Shown here: positions 25,801 to 37,814 of the stretch, piece by piece
How positions within the stretch are numbered: the first letter of the stretch is position 1
Layout of the letters: every line of letters starts with the position of its first letter
NCBI RefSeq assembly: GCF_035222375.1
Contig: NW_026946363.1
Span: forward strand, 1-64,000
Reading direction: 5' to 3'
Source of the DNA: Podospora pseudocomata
Lineage: Eukaryota; Ascomycota; Sordariomycetes; Sordariales; Podosporaceae
DNA: 64,000 nucleotides
Notes under the pieces: generated by a model
What the model was told of the DNA's origin: nothing
What the model saw: only the letters and a program-made list of their open reading frames with translations
Databases searched by the model: none
Position numbers and translations under genes: made by a program

Positions 25801-26332
25801 TGCTTTTTGATGGGATTGCGGCAACATTTGCCATCTCGCGCAGACGAATGGTGGTGCCTATCCACAAGAAGTGGGAGGCCAGTGCTACTCGGATTCAGGT
25901 GGTGCAGCAAGAAGGAATCACGCAGATTCTTGCCTTCTTTTCGGATTTTTCTCATGGACAATGCATGGGCTTCAGCTTGAAGGGAACAGATGTGTTTGAA
26001 TCTTTCGGAAAGCAGGGGAAGGCGGGGCTCAAGATTGTGGATGCCAAGTTCCCGCTGCCGAAGGTGCTGCAGGCTGGGATGGATGGAGCGCAGGACGCGG
26101 CGGATGCAGCGTTTTTGTGTTTGGACTTACCTGAGCTGCCCGGGGAGCATGATGATATTTCGATCGTGTTTGAGGATGAGGCTGGTAAGTTGATGCTGCC
26201 TGGGATTTGACGAACCTGTTCATCTGCTAACATTGTGGCTTTACAGAACGTGATAAACTTGCTGCATGCTTGCCTGCACCAGTCAAGGGTGGCTCTAGGC
26301 TGATCCCAAAGATGAAGGGGTCGAAGGAGTAA
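22803..26332 (+). CDS. conserved-looking fungal protein of unknown function, 1155 aa
   Basis: Two exons: 22803-26184 and 26247-26332, joined across a 62-nt intron (GTAAGT...CTAAC...TTTACAG). Together they make 1156 codons including the stop. Residues 1-390 are low complexity: a basic start (GKLFGRDRDRDRK), then Pro/Ser-rich segments with polyproline runs (PPPIPAKRQRPHPSPIPPPP) that could bind SH3 or profilin-type domains (inference). From about residue 395 the protein is ordered. A helical block (DDAMNTFVERTRHLFELFRL; ELARASLWWFLTGRMALENA) is followed from about 545 by a long mixed region of beta-type segments that runs to the end. The C-terminus is basic (KMKGSKE). There is no signal peptide, membrane helix or catalytic motif I can name. 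The second exon adds only 28 residues but is required, since the first exon otherwise stops inside the intron. I do not assign a function. Confidence 0.9.
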
Positions 26333-26867
26333 GTGGAATTCATGATGGTGGGGCGTTCAAAGATCAAAACAAGAAGGGGTTCAAGAGGTTGTTCATCAGG
26401 TCACACGAGATATATCCTCTAAATCTTATTAGTTAATGTTGCTAGCACGGATGGGACCGACAGGACAGGGCAAGATACATGAGTCTCTTGGTTGGAATGA
26501 AAGCAGTATTTTTGGGTGCATTATGGAGGAAACAGAGCAAGACGGTCATCATCATACAGCGCGTTACAGTCATGTGTATGGTAGTATTAAAACATGCAAT
26601 TCTTTTTGGAACCTTCTTCAGTCGCTCAGTTCCCTTCATCAGTTGCTCAGTTGCCTTTCGCAAGTAACCGCTGCTTGTATATTACATGAAGTGTATGTGT
26701 ACGCAGGCTTTAACGAGGCCTGCTTGACAAAAAACGAGGGCCCAAGTCAAATACAGTCTAACGCCCCAACTCCGTGAAAAGTTTCATGACTGGTGAGATG
26801 ATTACTTCTACTCGTAGTCTCTCACAGCCTTCTGACATCGACCTCGCCCCCCCCTCAGAGAGCCAGT
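26333..26867. other. convergent intergenic region
   Basis: This lies between the 3' ends of the unknown 1155-aa gene and the U2AF gene and must hold both polyadenylation regions. I see no coding content. Confidence 0.6.
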
Positions 26868-27494
26868 CTAGTATCTCCTCCTCGTCGGCTCCGGGCTAGG
26901 CGATCTGGTCGGGCTCCTGCTTCTCGGCCTCGTCTTCAACCACTTCTTGGTGCTCAACTCCAGCTCCCTCTCCAGCTCCGGGCTGGGATTTTTACGATGA
27001 ATAAAATTGCAAAACCCGCCCCTCACGCACCCCTCCCCCGAGTTCAACCTGCAGCACGCCTCCCTAAAGTCCGTCACAGGGCTCAGCTCGCAGTAAATGG
27101 GGCGGGCGGCGTACCACCGGCTGTTGAGGTCGTCGCAGGCCTTTTGGGCCGAGTCCTCGTACTTGAAGCGGGCGTAGACGTTGCCGATGAGGTGGTCGTT
27201 GTTGTTGTCGCAGACGACGAGCTCCTCGATCTCGCCGTACTTGCACATCTCGCACCAGATGTCCTCGTAGAAGGCGTCGAAGTGGTTCTGGAGCTGGGAG
27301 GGGTTCATCCTGTTCTTCGGGTCGAAGGCCGGGTTCTGGTAGAGGTTGGGCATGAGGATCGTCTGCGAGTAGGAGGGCTTGACGTGCTTGCGGGAGCAGC
27401 GGTCGCCGTGGCGGCAGGCGCCGATTTTGTAGTAGAAGGAGCAGTTGACTTTGTCTTGTTCGGTGCCGAAGATGGAGGCGAGGAAGTTGGCCAT
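26868..27494 (-). CDS. splicing factor U2AF small subunit (U2AF35/U2AF23)
   Basis: This protein recognises the AG at the 3' splice site as a heterodimer with the large U2AF subunit in the nucleus. It is a single uninterrupted exon of 208 residues, close to the fission-yeast U2AF23 size. The first CCCH zinc finger is perfect: C18-x8-C27-x5-C33-x3-H37. A UHM-type RRM follows (about 40-145; GNVYARFKYEDSAQKACDDL), then the second finger (CCRLNSGEGCVRGGFCNFIH). The tail is a short RS-like region (RPRSRSPTRSPSPEPTRRRY). Start MANFLASIFGTEQDK is the family's usual N-terminus. An antisense ORF of 183 codons is a codon-bias shadow. Confidence 0.97.
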   Translation of the reverse strand: MANFLASIFGTEQDKVNCSFYYKIGACRHGDRCSRKHVKPSYSQTILMPNLYQNPAFDPKNRMNPSQLQNHFDAFYEDIWCEMCKYGEIEELVVCDNNNDHLIGNVYARFKYEDSAQKACDDLNSRWYAARPIYCELSPVTDFREACCRLNSGEGCVRGGFCNFIHRKNPSPELERELELSTKKWLKTRPRSRSPTRSPSPEPTRRRY

Positions 27495-29805
27495 TTTGGC
27501 GGGTTGGTTATTTTTCTTGTTGTGATTGTGGTTTGGGGATGGTGGTGAGATCGTTCGAGTGTTTGGTTATAGATTCGCGGGGATGGATGGGCGAGAACCG
27601 AATGGGAGGCTGAAAAAATGTATTGCGATTCGCGACGACACGAAAGTTTGGTGTTTGGCGTTGCAGTCCGGCAGGAAACACAAGGCAGTGGAAAATATCC
27701 ACTTGTTCAGCCTGGCGTTGCCACATGTGGCGTTAGGTCTCTAATTGGTTTGACTAAGATTCTGGGGGGAGCAAGGCTGAAAGTTGTGTGACACGTGTGT
27801 GGCTGAAGCTTCTGGAAGCTCTGGCCAAGCTCGGTCAAACAGACAGGGTTCCACTCCGATCGATCCCAATCTCCAATCTGGAACTGATTTGGACCCTTGA
27901 TCCAACCTCTGACAGAGCAATTGTTACAATTCTCTGGCAAGACCATGAGGCATCCGTTCAACTATTTTGTTTGTCTGACGAAAAACCTCAGCTTTTGCGC
28001 GACAATTGACTCTCTTCCCGGGCTACACAGGTTGTCCCATGTTCATCGGGCTTGGTCAGTTATGAATTATGGATTCCTCGGCATTCACCACACTCACAAC
28101 CACCGAGATCGTGCAGCCATCGTGGGGGGAGCTAGCGGTGGCTAGATATGAAAATTGCCTCGTTTTTAGCCAACCTCCTGTCACCAAACTTCCCCTCAGA
28201 TGAATCGGCAGCCATGATCAGCAACAGCCAATGATGAGGGCCAATGGCTCCGCAGTCGAGGTAAGACATGCCGCCATCACCGACTATCTTCTGCGAGAGG
28301 CAGCACGCACACACAGCACATTCGGCCTATGGCAACCACGAGTTACCCGAATGGCGGTGTCTGAGGGAGCTTCTTGATACACAGCACACAGCACCCCAGA
28401 CCTTTTTGAACAACTGTATTACCATTGACAACAACAAACCCCTTTTTGGAGTCTCTGTGCTGGCTTCCGAGATGCAGAAAGGGGCTTCGCTTGCGCAGTG
28501 TCGGTCCACATGTTTACCACCTGGCACGTGTGTCGGTTGATAAATTGCGATGGGGAGGCAGGGGAGCCGACATTGCACTGCGACGGTCAAGGAATGACGA
28601 GTTATTTCACGGCGCACGAGCCAGCTGGAATCACAAGTGACAGCATCATCGTTGTGGCTGTTCGAGACATTCTCCAACCGCTTCGTCTGCCGACAGCTTC
28701 AACGGACTGGGTTCCGGGTATTCGGATCTTGATAGGGAAGAAAAAAAAAAAATAAAGACGGGAACAGCGGAAGCACGGGCTCGCCGGTGTTCTTCCCGCT
28801 GGCTCCTGCGTGTGGGTTCGTAGTCGAGAGATTTTCGGCAGGGATCTATACTTTTAGCGCCTACCCGAAGTGACGGGGCGGCCTCAGGGCCAAGGTCGAC
28901 TTATGATGCAATGTGGTATCAAGTATCAAGCTGCAGATTCCAAGAAGACCTGTTGTCGTGCGACACAGCAGCTACGGCGACGTACACTGTAGCAGTCCAG
29001 AGCACACCGGAACAAGGCACAAGCAAGAAACATTGCCATGACTGTGCCAAGGTGACGCGATAGCAGCTTCGCACTCTCTAGCTCAAGGGCCGACCGATGA
29101 ACAAGCCACCTCTGCACCCCTCAGCTGGGCTGGGAATCTGGGAAAACCCTCTCAGTGCAGGATTCGTAATTCGGAATTGCGCCAGCCAATTCGCGCTCTC
29201 CAAAGCCCACGATAGCTTGCCTTTTGGGACCAGCCAAGACCCAAATTGCACCACCAATCCCCGCCCGGCTTAAGGTCCCTACTGACGTAGCACCCGATCT
29301 GTTGCTGATCTCCCCATCCCAGCTGGCCCATCCTTGCCAAGGCCCCACGCAGCTTTTGGACAGCTCCTCCACTTCCAGTTTGAGAGACCTCCACGCCAGG
29401 TTGTGGCTTCGCTGTGCTGCTGTTGCTCAATTTCATTTTCCCCTTCCTGGTTTCCCCCCCCTCCTCTCCTTGAGCAACTCTCTAAAGCCTCTTATCCGGT
29501 GGTTCGTAGACCCAACTTCTGCGATTCCAGCCACATCTTTTTTCTTTTCTTCGAGTCTTGTTCTTGGATATCCATTACCTTAGTAGCCTTCTTCTACACA
29601 CTAGCATTTGCGAGCTTCCAGGTCGCTTGTGCCGCAATCCGCCCGCCCACTGACGGAGCTCCCCCGGTTCTGTCTCTGGCAGCCAACCCGACAACAGACA
29701 CTCGGAATATCGGCCTAGGCCAACCGACATTGCCTCTTCCTCGCCATTGAACCAATTGACCAACGCAAGCGTGGCTGCTGAAGCAGCGTGTACACAGAGA
29801 CGACC
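27495..29805. other. divergent intergenic region, 2.3 kb
   Basis: This is the shared upstream region of the U2AF gene (-) and the tricalbin gene (+). It has a pyrimidine-rich stretch at about 29430-29600 typical of fungal promoters and 5' leaders. No ORF shows family features. Confidence 0.55.
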
Positions 29806-32800
29806 ATGGCGACGGCGGTTGCTGCCGCGGAGCTTAAGCAGCAGGGAGCTATCGAGGCTGCTCAGGATCCAGACAGCAAGGTCACCGCTGATGACGCCCA
29901 ACAAAAGATTGTCGAGGAAAGTCGACGAGCTGGCGTGACGGCCTTCACATTCAACCCTGACGCCAGCCCGGAGGAGAAGAAGGCGCAAGCTCAAGCTGTA
30001 CGTGTTATTCTTGGCAACGAGTGTATCCCCCCAAAACTAACCACAAAGTTATACAACAGGCTATACCAGAAGGTTTCCACCGAAACCCAGGTGGTGTCGC
30101 CATCGCATCGGATCTTGATACTGACAGCAAGTCTGTCATCGACCTTCCCACACCGTCCAAGGCTGGCGCACTCGAGGTGGTCAAGGCCGAAAATGGCAAG
30201 GTCATTGTCGGTGGTCATGTTGAGGAGGACGAAGACGACTGGTGGGAGAAGACCGGTTGGGAACCCAGGTTTGGGTGGCCGGCTGAGTCGAGTCTCGAGG
30301 GTGAGAGCATGCTCGACCATCAGACATTACTAGAGACTCAGATTCCCGAGAAGTTCTTTGGAGGTATGGAACCCCCTTTACTGTCCTATGCCGGGCCAAA
30401 TTTGCTGACACTTGTGTGGTATAGACTGGTATCACAACGCCGCTGTCATTGCTTTTGCCTGCTTGTCTTCGTGGCTGGTGGCTGTTCTTGGTGGTGGTCT
30501 CGCCTGGGTATTCATCATTGGCGCAGCTTGCTCAACTTATTACCGCACCTCTCTGCGCCGCGTGCGCCGGAATTTCAGGGACGACATCACTCGTGAACTT
30601 GCGCTCAAGAAGCTCGAAACCGATAACGAATCTGTCGAATGGATTAACTCTTTCTTGGTCAAGTTCTGGCCCATCTACCAGCCAGTCCTTGCCCAGACCG
30701 TTATCAGTTCTGTCGATCAAGTTCTCAGCAATGCGACCCCTGCCTTTTTGGACAGCTTGAAGCTCAAGACTTTTACCTTGGGTTCGAAGCCGCCGAGAAT
30801 GGAACATGTGAAGACGTACCCCAAGGCCGAGGATGATATTATTATTATGGACTGGATGTTCAGCTTCACCCCCAACGATACCGCCGATATGACTTCCCGC
30901 CAGCTCAAGAACAAGGTGAACCCCAAGGTTGTGCTTGAGATCAGAATCGGAAAGGCCATGGTCAGCAAGGGTTTGGATGTTATTGTCGAGGACATGGCTT
31001 TCAGCGGTTTGATGCGTCTCAAGATCAAGCTGCAGATCCCTTTCCCCCACGTCGAGAAGATTGAGATGTCTTTCCTGGAGAGGCCGACCATCGATTACGT
31101 CTGCAAGCCTCTTGGTGGTGAGACGTTTGGTTTCGACATCAACTTCATTCCCGGTTTGGAGACCTTCATTATGGAGCAGATCCACGGCACTCTTGCCCCG
31201 ATGATGTATGCGCCCAATGTTTTCCCCATCGAAGTCGCCAAGATGCTCGCCGGTACTCCTGTTGATCAGGCCATCGGTGTTCTCGCTGTTACTCTTCACG
31301 GTGCTCAAGGCCTCAAGAACACCGACAAGTTTGCCGGTACCCCTGATCCCTATGTTCAGCTCTCTTTGAACAGGAGACAGGTGCTCGCCCAGACCAAGGT
31401 TATCAAGGAGAACGCCAGCCCCCGCTGGAACGAGACTCACTACATCATTATCACTTCTTTCAATGACTCGCTCGATTTTGACATCTTTGATTTCAACGAT
31501 TTCCGCAAGGACAAGAGGATTGCCCAGGTTTCTTTCCCTCTCGAGAACGTCGAGGAGGTTTGGGAGCACGAGAACGAAAGATTGGAACTCACCAACGATG
31601 GCAAGGCAAGAGGGGTTTTGTTTTCCGATATCCGGTTCTTCCCTGTCTTGGAGCCTAAGAAGCTCGAGGACGGTAGCCTGGAGCCGGCTCCCGAGTCTAA
31701 CCAGGGTATCTTGCGCTTCACGGTTGAGCAGGCCAAGGAACTTGATGGTGGCAAGAGCATGATCGGCCAACTCAACCCCTACGCGACTCTCACATTGAAT
31801 GGAAAGGCGGTCCATACTACCAAGAAGCTGAAGCGCACCAACAACCCTGTTTGGGGCGAAAATGGCTCCAAGGAATTCCTCATCACTGACAAAGCGCATG
31901 CCAAGCTTGGTGTTGTTATCAAGGATGACCGTGACATTGCCGGAGATCAGACTGTTGGAAACTACCAGATCAAGCTGGAAGACATGCTCGAACTGATGGC
32001 AAAGGGACAGGATTGGTACAATCTTGCTGGCACAAAGACTGGCCGTGTCAAGATGCAGGCTCAATGGAGGCCGGTGGCCATCTCGGGTATTGCGACTGGC
32101 AGTGGCGGCTACGTAACACCCATTGGTGTTTTGCGCCTTCACTTCAAGCATGCCAGGAACCTTCGTAATGTCGAGGCTCTTGGCAAGTCTGACCCGTACG
32201 TGCGCGTGGTCATGTCGGGCATAGAGAAGGCCCGTACTGTCACGTTCAAGAACAACCTTAATCCCGACTTCGACGAGGTTCTCTACATCCCCGTACACTC
32301 GGCGAGAGAGCGCCTCCAGCTTGAGGTCATGGACTCTGAGAACGTGGGCAAAGACCGCAGCCTTGGCCTGACGGAGATCTCCTCCGGTGACTACATGGTT
32401 CAGGGTGAGCTTGGCGAGTGGCTTGTTCACGACGAGAAGAAGGAGCACGAGGATGGCCTGCGTATCCACAACAAGGGCACACCCAAGGGCACCCTTACTT
32501 ACACTGTCGCCTTCTATCCTACTCTCAACATTGCCGATCCCGAGGAAGAGGCTGAGAAGGAGAAGAAGAGGCTTGAGGAGGAAAAGGAAGCAGCAGATGA
32601 GGAGAAGGAAGAAGGAAAGGAATCCGATGCCTCGTCTGGCTTGGATGTTCCTCGCTCTACCGAGGCCGGCAAGTTCTCGGCTGACCTTAAGGAGCCAGCG
32701 ACGCCTCTCACGCCCAAGACCCCCGGTACTCCCCTCTCGGCGACATTCTCCTCCCGGAGATCGCATGAGAACAGAGAGCCCCCCAAGGTCTACCTTACAC

Positions 32801-34515
32801 CCCAGGAGCTGCTCAAGAAGGAGTCTGGTCTTATCATATTCAAGCTCATGGAGGCCGATTTGCCCAAGAGTCAGACCCGCATCGAGGTCTTTGTAGACGA
32901 CATGGCCTTCCCTTCGTATACCTCTTCGGTTGCCAAGAAGTCAAAGACGACTTTTGACGAGATTGGCGACTGCTTCATTCGTGAACTGGAGTTCTCCAAG
33001 TTGACCATCAAGGTGTCGGAGAAGACGGACAGCAAGGAGGGCAAAAAGGAACGAGTCCTGGCCCGTCTTACCGGAAATACTCTTGATACGCTCAAGCAAT
33101 GCTTGGTAAGTGCTTTTGCTACAGTCAGTCGTGATTAGACTTTCAGCTAACAGCCTCAGAACAACCCAACGGTGCTCAAGCTGAAGGATGATGATGGAAA
33201 CGTGTATTCCATCCAGGTCAGCCTCAAGTATGTTCCAGTGCAGATGACACTCGACCCCAGCGAGAGTATCAATAACATGGGTAATCTCCGGGTCGATGTG
33301 TTGGACGCCCAGAACCTGCCATCTGCCGACTCCAACGGCAAGAGCGACCCTTATTGCAAGTTTGAGCTCAACGGCGTGGAAGTGTTCAAGACCAAGACGG
33401 TCAAGAAGACGCTCAATCCCGAGTGGAAGGAGTTCTTCACGATTCCAATCCCCTCGAGAACGGCGGCCAAGTTCAAGGCGACTGTTTGGGATTGGGATTT
33501 CGCTGACAAGCCTGACTTCCTCGGCGCTGCTGACATTAACCTTGAGCAGCTCGAGCCATTCAGGGGCCAGCAGTTCACTTACACCCTGGACGGAAAGTCG
33601 GGCACCCTGCGGCTCCGTCTGCTCTTCACGCCAGACTACGTCACCAGGACAAGACAGGGCACTTCAACCCTCACTGGTACCTTCTCGGTGCCAGGCAGAA
33701 TCGTTACTGGTGTGGCTGGCGTGCCTCTCAAGGGCGGTGCCGCTGTGGGCCATGGTGTTGCCAAGGGTGCCTCTTTCTTGAAGCGCGGATTCCGCAGTGC
33801 TACGGGCAGAAGGGATGATGATGAAGAGTCTGTCAGCTCGGCCGACATTCCCATCATCACTACCAATGGCCCCGACTCAGGGCCCGGCGGCGGACTGAAG
33901 AGATCAGGCGGTCTTTCATTCCCCGAGGCTATCCCAGAGGCACCACCAAGCCCTCCTGGTGACAAGACTGCCGGTCTTGCCAACGGCGCGGGCGGTCTCA
34001 CCCTTCATCACACAAGAACCAGGAGTGTAGGTGCCTCTTCGGTGCACAGTGCCATTTACCCTGGAGCGTCTTCTGGCACTGCCACCTTCAATGTCGTTTC
34101 CGCCACCGGCTTCCCTCCGTCGGCGGATGTCTACGTCATCATCACGCAGACCAAGGACGGCAAGACCAAGCAGGTCGGCAAAACCAAGCATCGCAAGTCG
34201 TCTAGTGGCACGATCAAGTTCGATGAGACGTTCAAGATTCAGTGCACTCCAGACGCTCAGTTCAAGGTAGAGGCCAAGGAGCACCACACCTTCGGTAGCG
34301 ACGACCCGCTTGGCGAGACTCTCTACTTTGTGGATGAGACCAACTCTGGTCAGGAGAAGCAGCTGTCGATTGGTTCTGGGTCTGTCTGGATCAGGAGCTC
34401 ATTCGTTCCGACTGAGGAGAAGGGTCTGCCAGACAGCCCCAAGTCTACGTCGGGGATCAGGAGGAGTTTTCTGAGCAAAAAGGACCTGAAGGTGCCGGGC
34501 TCTTCGGGGTCATGA
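29806..34515 (+). CDS. tricalbin (ER-plasma membrane tether, SMP and five C2 domains)
   Basis: Tricalbins are extended-synaptotagmin-like proteins that anchor in cortical ER and carry lipids to the plasma membrane at contact sites. Four exons: 29806-29997, 30060-30363, 30425-33105 and 33160-34515, with introns of 62, 61 and 54 nt, all GT-AG. They join in frame to 1510 residues. Order: acidic N-terminus, hydrophobic hairpin at about 170-205 (NAAVIAFACLSSWLVAVLGG), SMP lipid-transfer domain at about 228-450, then C2 domains at about 450-580 (GTPDPYVQLSLN), 593-715, 732-860 (GKSDPYVRVVMSG), 1097-1225 (GKSDPYCKFELNG) and a divergent one at 1365-1470 (GTATFNVVSATGFPPSADVY). A Glu/Lys-rich segment follows the third C2. 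Several C2 loops keep the DPY motif and Asp residues for calcium; the last does not, so it may not bind calcium (inference). The start is the ATG in ACCATGGCG. Confidence 0.96.
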
Positions 34516-35492
34516 CTAGATGGCAGTCGCAGTGTTCGTCGCAAGTTTTCATGGGGAAGGAGTAAGAAGGACAAGGGCAAGGGCAAAGGGTAATTGATTA
34601 GGGTTTTTTTTTTGGGTGGAAATGGCATTCATATGGAGTCTGAGGCGAGAAGGGAGGAGGGTTGGGGTTAATAACTAACTGTTAGTCCTGGATTGGGGGT
34701 TTATTTTTGTTTCTACTGTTTATTGTTTGTGTCATGGTCATGGCATTGTTGCTATTAATTGCGTGATTGATGGTGGTAGTGGTGGTTTTTATGATACCTG
34801 TTTTTGTTACTGGTAGTTTTATCGGTGCTGTTGAAATGAAAAGTACTTTTATGAATATTGGAGGATATGTGATATTAAATCGATGGAGACCTACCTGCCC
34901 CCTTTTTCTTTTGTGATGTTCTGGAAGAATGTCTTGGCAGGGGTAGCTCCTTTTTTGCGCTGCCGGCCGGGGAATTAATGGGGTGAACCCGACTAAGATT
35001 TGACAGGTGTTGAATTGGCCAATTCCGTTTCTTGGAGTGGGTGGGGTCTGTGCGTCAGTGGCTCAGGCAAGTCACGGAAGCTGGGGTGCGCGCGCCAGAC
35101 ATTCGTGGGGAACAATACAACTCGACAATTTGCTCTTGTTCACTCTTTTTTGTTTTTTTCTTTCGTCAATTTAGCGAACAACAAACTGTTTCAGATTGAA
35201 GTGACGAGTAGAACAAACAAACAAACAAACCAGCGATGTCTTGACACGACGACGTGGAACAAGATACCACTACGTACAAACTGTCCGCAGGCAGTAACGA
35301 AAGCAACGACCTGATCAAGAGCGAGCGAGACGAAGTCGGTATTAGTCGACACTACAACCACCACCACCACCCCGACGACGACGATTCTGGTTTTTCTTTT
35401 TTTTTTAAAAAATAATAAAGAAGAAAAACCTCCGAGCCCCATAAATTACATCCATCACGATACTAAAGAAGAAGGGGAATCCACCGCCCATC
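34516..35492. other. intergenic, tricalbin 3' flank and ELMO promoter
   Basis: This holds T-rich 3' sequence and, near the next gene, an (ACAA)n run at 35213-35230 and a poly-T/A stretch around 35396-35420. No gene seen. Confidence 0.55.
35213..35230. repeat. (ACAA)n microsatellite
   Basis: About 4.5 units upstream of the ELMO-domain gene. Confidence 0.8.
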
Positions 35493-37814
35493 ATGGACCA
35501 AGCAGACATCCCCGCGCTCCTCTCCCGCCTCGCCTCGGACGAGGACGCCGCCCGCAAAATGGCCGTCTTCAAGCTCCAATCCAGCATCAACGACCCGGCC
35601 TTTGCCGACGTGTTTATATCCTCTGGTGGTCTAGTCATCCTCCGCCGACTGATCATGACAACGGGGGGCAACACCCTCGCTTACTCCCTCCAGTCTCTCT
35701 CCCGCCTGTTGGAGGTAGACATGGGCTGGGATATATTCGAGGGTGCCGGGGCGGGGGAGCTGGTGGAGAGGGTTGTGGAGTTGGTGGTGACGAACCCGTT
35801 GGTGAATATCCTGCGAGGGGCGATGAGTATACTGGTGGGAGTGGTGGGGCATCAACCTGGACAGGGGCAAAAAGGGGGGGTTGTGCCGGGGACGTTTGGG
35901 TTCCGGGCGTTGAAGCCGGCCGTGGCGGTTTATCCACAGTTCTTCGAGCTGGTGATTCAGCAGTTGCAGAGTGCGGATCACGCGCTTTGTGCGAATGCTT
36001 TGGGGTTGATTAATGCGCTTGTTAGGGATGCGGTGGTTAATGATGTTGCTAGTGGGACGGTGGCTGCCGGGGGGGCAAAAGGGGGAACGGCGGCGGGAGG
36101 AGGGGGAGGGGGGGAGGATTGGAGTAAGTTTATCAAGAGGTTGCAGGATTTGGGGTTGATCAAGGCGGTGTATAATTTGTTGCAGAGCTCGAGTTTGCAA
36201 GATTTGGCGCACCCGCTGTTGGAGTTTCAGGGGCTGACAAAGGTTTTGCTGAGGAAGTGGAGGGAGGTGAGGGTTGATCTTGAGAGGCCGGAGCACAGGC
36301 GGGCGTTGAAGGGGTTGCATTTGGCGAGTGCGCCGGATCGGAGGCATGTTAATGGGGTTGCGGGGGGTGTGGTGGTGCCGATTCCGCCGCAGCAGGAGGG
36401 GACAGCTGGGCAGTCGGGGACGGTGACTACCACTACCACTACGAGAAAGACGAGCAGGAAGCACAACCCGGAGAAGTGGAGGAGGTTGGGGTTTGAGACG
36501 GAGAGCCCGGCGGCCGAGTTCGAGACGGCGGGGTTTTTGGGCATGATGGATTTGACGGATTATGTGAGGAAGAACGAGGATGGGTTTCAAAAGTTGTTGC
36601 TGGAGCAGTCGACGCACCCGCTGAATGAACGGTGTCCGGTTGCGAGGGCGAGTTTGGCCGTGACGATGATCTTGTATGATCACTTTGAGGTGGACAAGTC
36701 TGACTTGGAGGATATCAGGGGTTATCTGGCTCTGAATGATGGGAAGAACAACGACAGGCTGTTCAAGCCGCTGCTGCTTCAGTGGTCGAGGCTTCACACA
36801 GCGGGGCTGCATGCTTTCTTTCGTATGTGGAAGGCTACGGGGGCGCAGAGGGAGGACTTTGACAAGGTGGCCGAGCTAGTGAGGATTCTCATTGAGCAAG
36901 TTGTCGGCCAGGCTAGCAGAACCAAGGACGTGCTGGAGGTGGAGGATGACTTGCAAGAGTACGATGCTGGTCGGTTGAGGGAGTTGCAGATGGAGCTGTT
37001 GGAGCTATCGTTTGAAGACCAATGGGGCACGCATCTCTTCCAGGTCCGCGAGGAGCTCAAACACGAGGCGCTGTCGTTTGTCAAGGAGCAGCGTATCCGG
37101 TGTCTGCTGCAGGGCTCGTGGTTTACCAAGCCCATGTCCCGCAACAACAACGCCCACTCGAGAGAAAACAGCTACCAGAAGAGAAGGCTTTATCAGCCCT
37201 GGCGGTATGCCAAGCTCTCTCACAACCGGCGCTACCTTCACTATGCCGACTTTCCTGAGCGTCTTGCATACGATCCCGGCCTCGAGGCTCTGACGGAAAA
37301 GATTGATCTGAGCACCATCAGCTCTGTCGTGTCGAATGTTTCCGCTCCGAATGAAACAGAGCCGGTGGCAGATCCTGATGCCGCGGATAGCCCGGCTGCC
37401 AACTCGACTGCCTCCCGTCATGGCGCGCAAGTCCACAAACCCACGACCAAGATTACGATTTACAGCTTCGTGGAGGACATACCCGGCGGCAGCAGGCCAG
37501 AGAGCGTCGCGGGGAACAGCACAAGCGCCGTGGCCGCCACCTCGAACGGGGAACCAAAAGAACAGCCGATCCTGACGCTGTTCCCGCTGAACCACAGTTT
37601 GGCGTCGGAGTGGCTGGACGGGTTGCTCATGTTGTTGAATCAGACGCCGATCACGGCCGAGACGAACAAGCTGGTGACGTTGGTGAGCGAGTACGGGTTG
37701 AAGATTAGGCTGTTGAATGTGAGGTTGGAGCAGATGTATGCCGGGCCGGTTCCTGGGGCGGGGGTGGTGCCTAGTCGGGAGGGGTTGGATGAGGATTATT
37801 TTTATGAGATTTGA
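35493..37814 (+). CDS. ELMO/CED-12 domain protein
   Basis: ELMO proteins act with DOCK-type exchange factors to activate Rac-like GTPases, or as GAPs for Arf-like GTPases. Here it is a single exon of 773 residues. The first 270 residues form an armadillo-like helical array (ALLSRLASDEDAARKMAVFK; VDMGWDIFEGAGAGELVERV), interrupted at about 185-205 by a Gly-rich insert. The ELMO domain spans about 350-530 (VARASLAVTMILYDHFEVDK; LLLQWSRLHTAGLHAFFRMW). A PH-like domain follows (RIRCLLQGSWFTKP; YQPWRYAKLSHNRRYLHYAD), with a Ser/Thr/Asn-rich insert at about 620-665, and the protein ends in helical sequence and an acidic tail (DEDYFYEI). The gene is downstream of tricalbin on the same strand with its own promoter region. 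A 393-codon antisense ORF is a shadow of GC-rich third positions. Confidence 0.93.
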   Translation: MDQADIPALLSRLASDEDAARKMAVFKLQSSINDPAFADVFISSGGLVILRRLIMTTGGNTLAYSLQSLSRLLEVDMGWDIFEGAGAGELVERVVELVVTNPLVNILRGAMSILVGVVGHQPGQGQKGGVVPGTFGFRALKPAVAVYPQFFELVIQQLQSADHALCANALGLINALVRDAVVNDVASGTVAAGGAKGGTAAGGGGGGEDWSKFIKRLQDLGLIKAVYNLLQSSSLQDLAHPLLEFQGLTKVLLRKWREVRVDLERPEHRRALKGLHLASAPDRRHVNGVAGGVVVPIPPQQEGTAGQSGTVTTTTTTRKTSRKHNPEKWRRLGFETESPAAEFETAGFLGMMDLTDYVRKNEDGFQKLLLEQSTHPLNERCPVARASLAVTMILYDHFEVDKSDLEDIRGYLALNDGKNNDRLFKPLLLQWSRLHTAGLHAFFRMWKATGAQREDFDKVAELVRILIEQVVGQASRTKDVLEVEDDLQEYDAGRLRELQMELLELSFEDQWGTHLFQVREELKHEALSFVKEQRIRCLLQGSWFTKPMSRNNNAHSRENSYQKRRLYQPWRYAKLSHNRRYLHYADFPERLAYDPGLEALTEKIDLSTISSVVSNVSAPNETEPVADPDAADSPAANSTASRHGAQVHKPTTKITIYSFVEDIPGGSRPESVAGNSTSAVAATSNGEPKEQPILTLFPLNHSLASEWLDGLLMLLNQTPITAETNKLVTLVSEYGLKIRLLNVRLEQMYAGPVPGAGVVPSREGLDEDYFYEI

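Noticed and set aside
26997-27548. 183-codon plus-strand frame opposite U2AF
   Set aside because: Val/Leu/Ala-rich shadow; the minus strand has two perfect CCCH fingers.
30532-32766. 744-codon open frame on the minus strand inside the tricalbin gene
   Set aside because: It runs exactly antisense to exon 3. Strong bias against certain codons in a highly expressed gene leaves the opposite frame open. It has no domain of its own and reads as Leu/Val/Asn-rich sequence.
35631-36812. 393-codon minus-strand frame inside the ELMO-domain gene
   Set aside because: Pro/Arg/Gln/His-rich product typical of the complement of a coding region; the plus-strand ELMO reading is clear.
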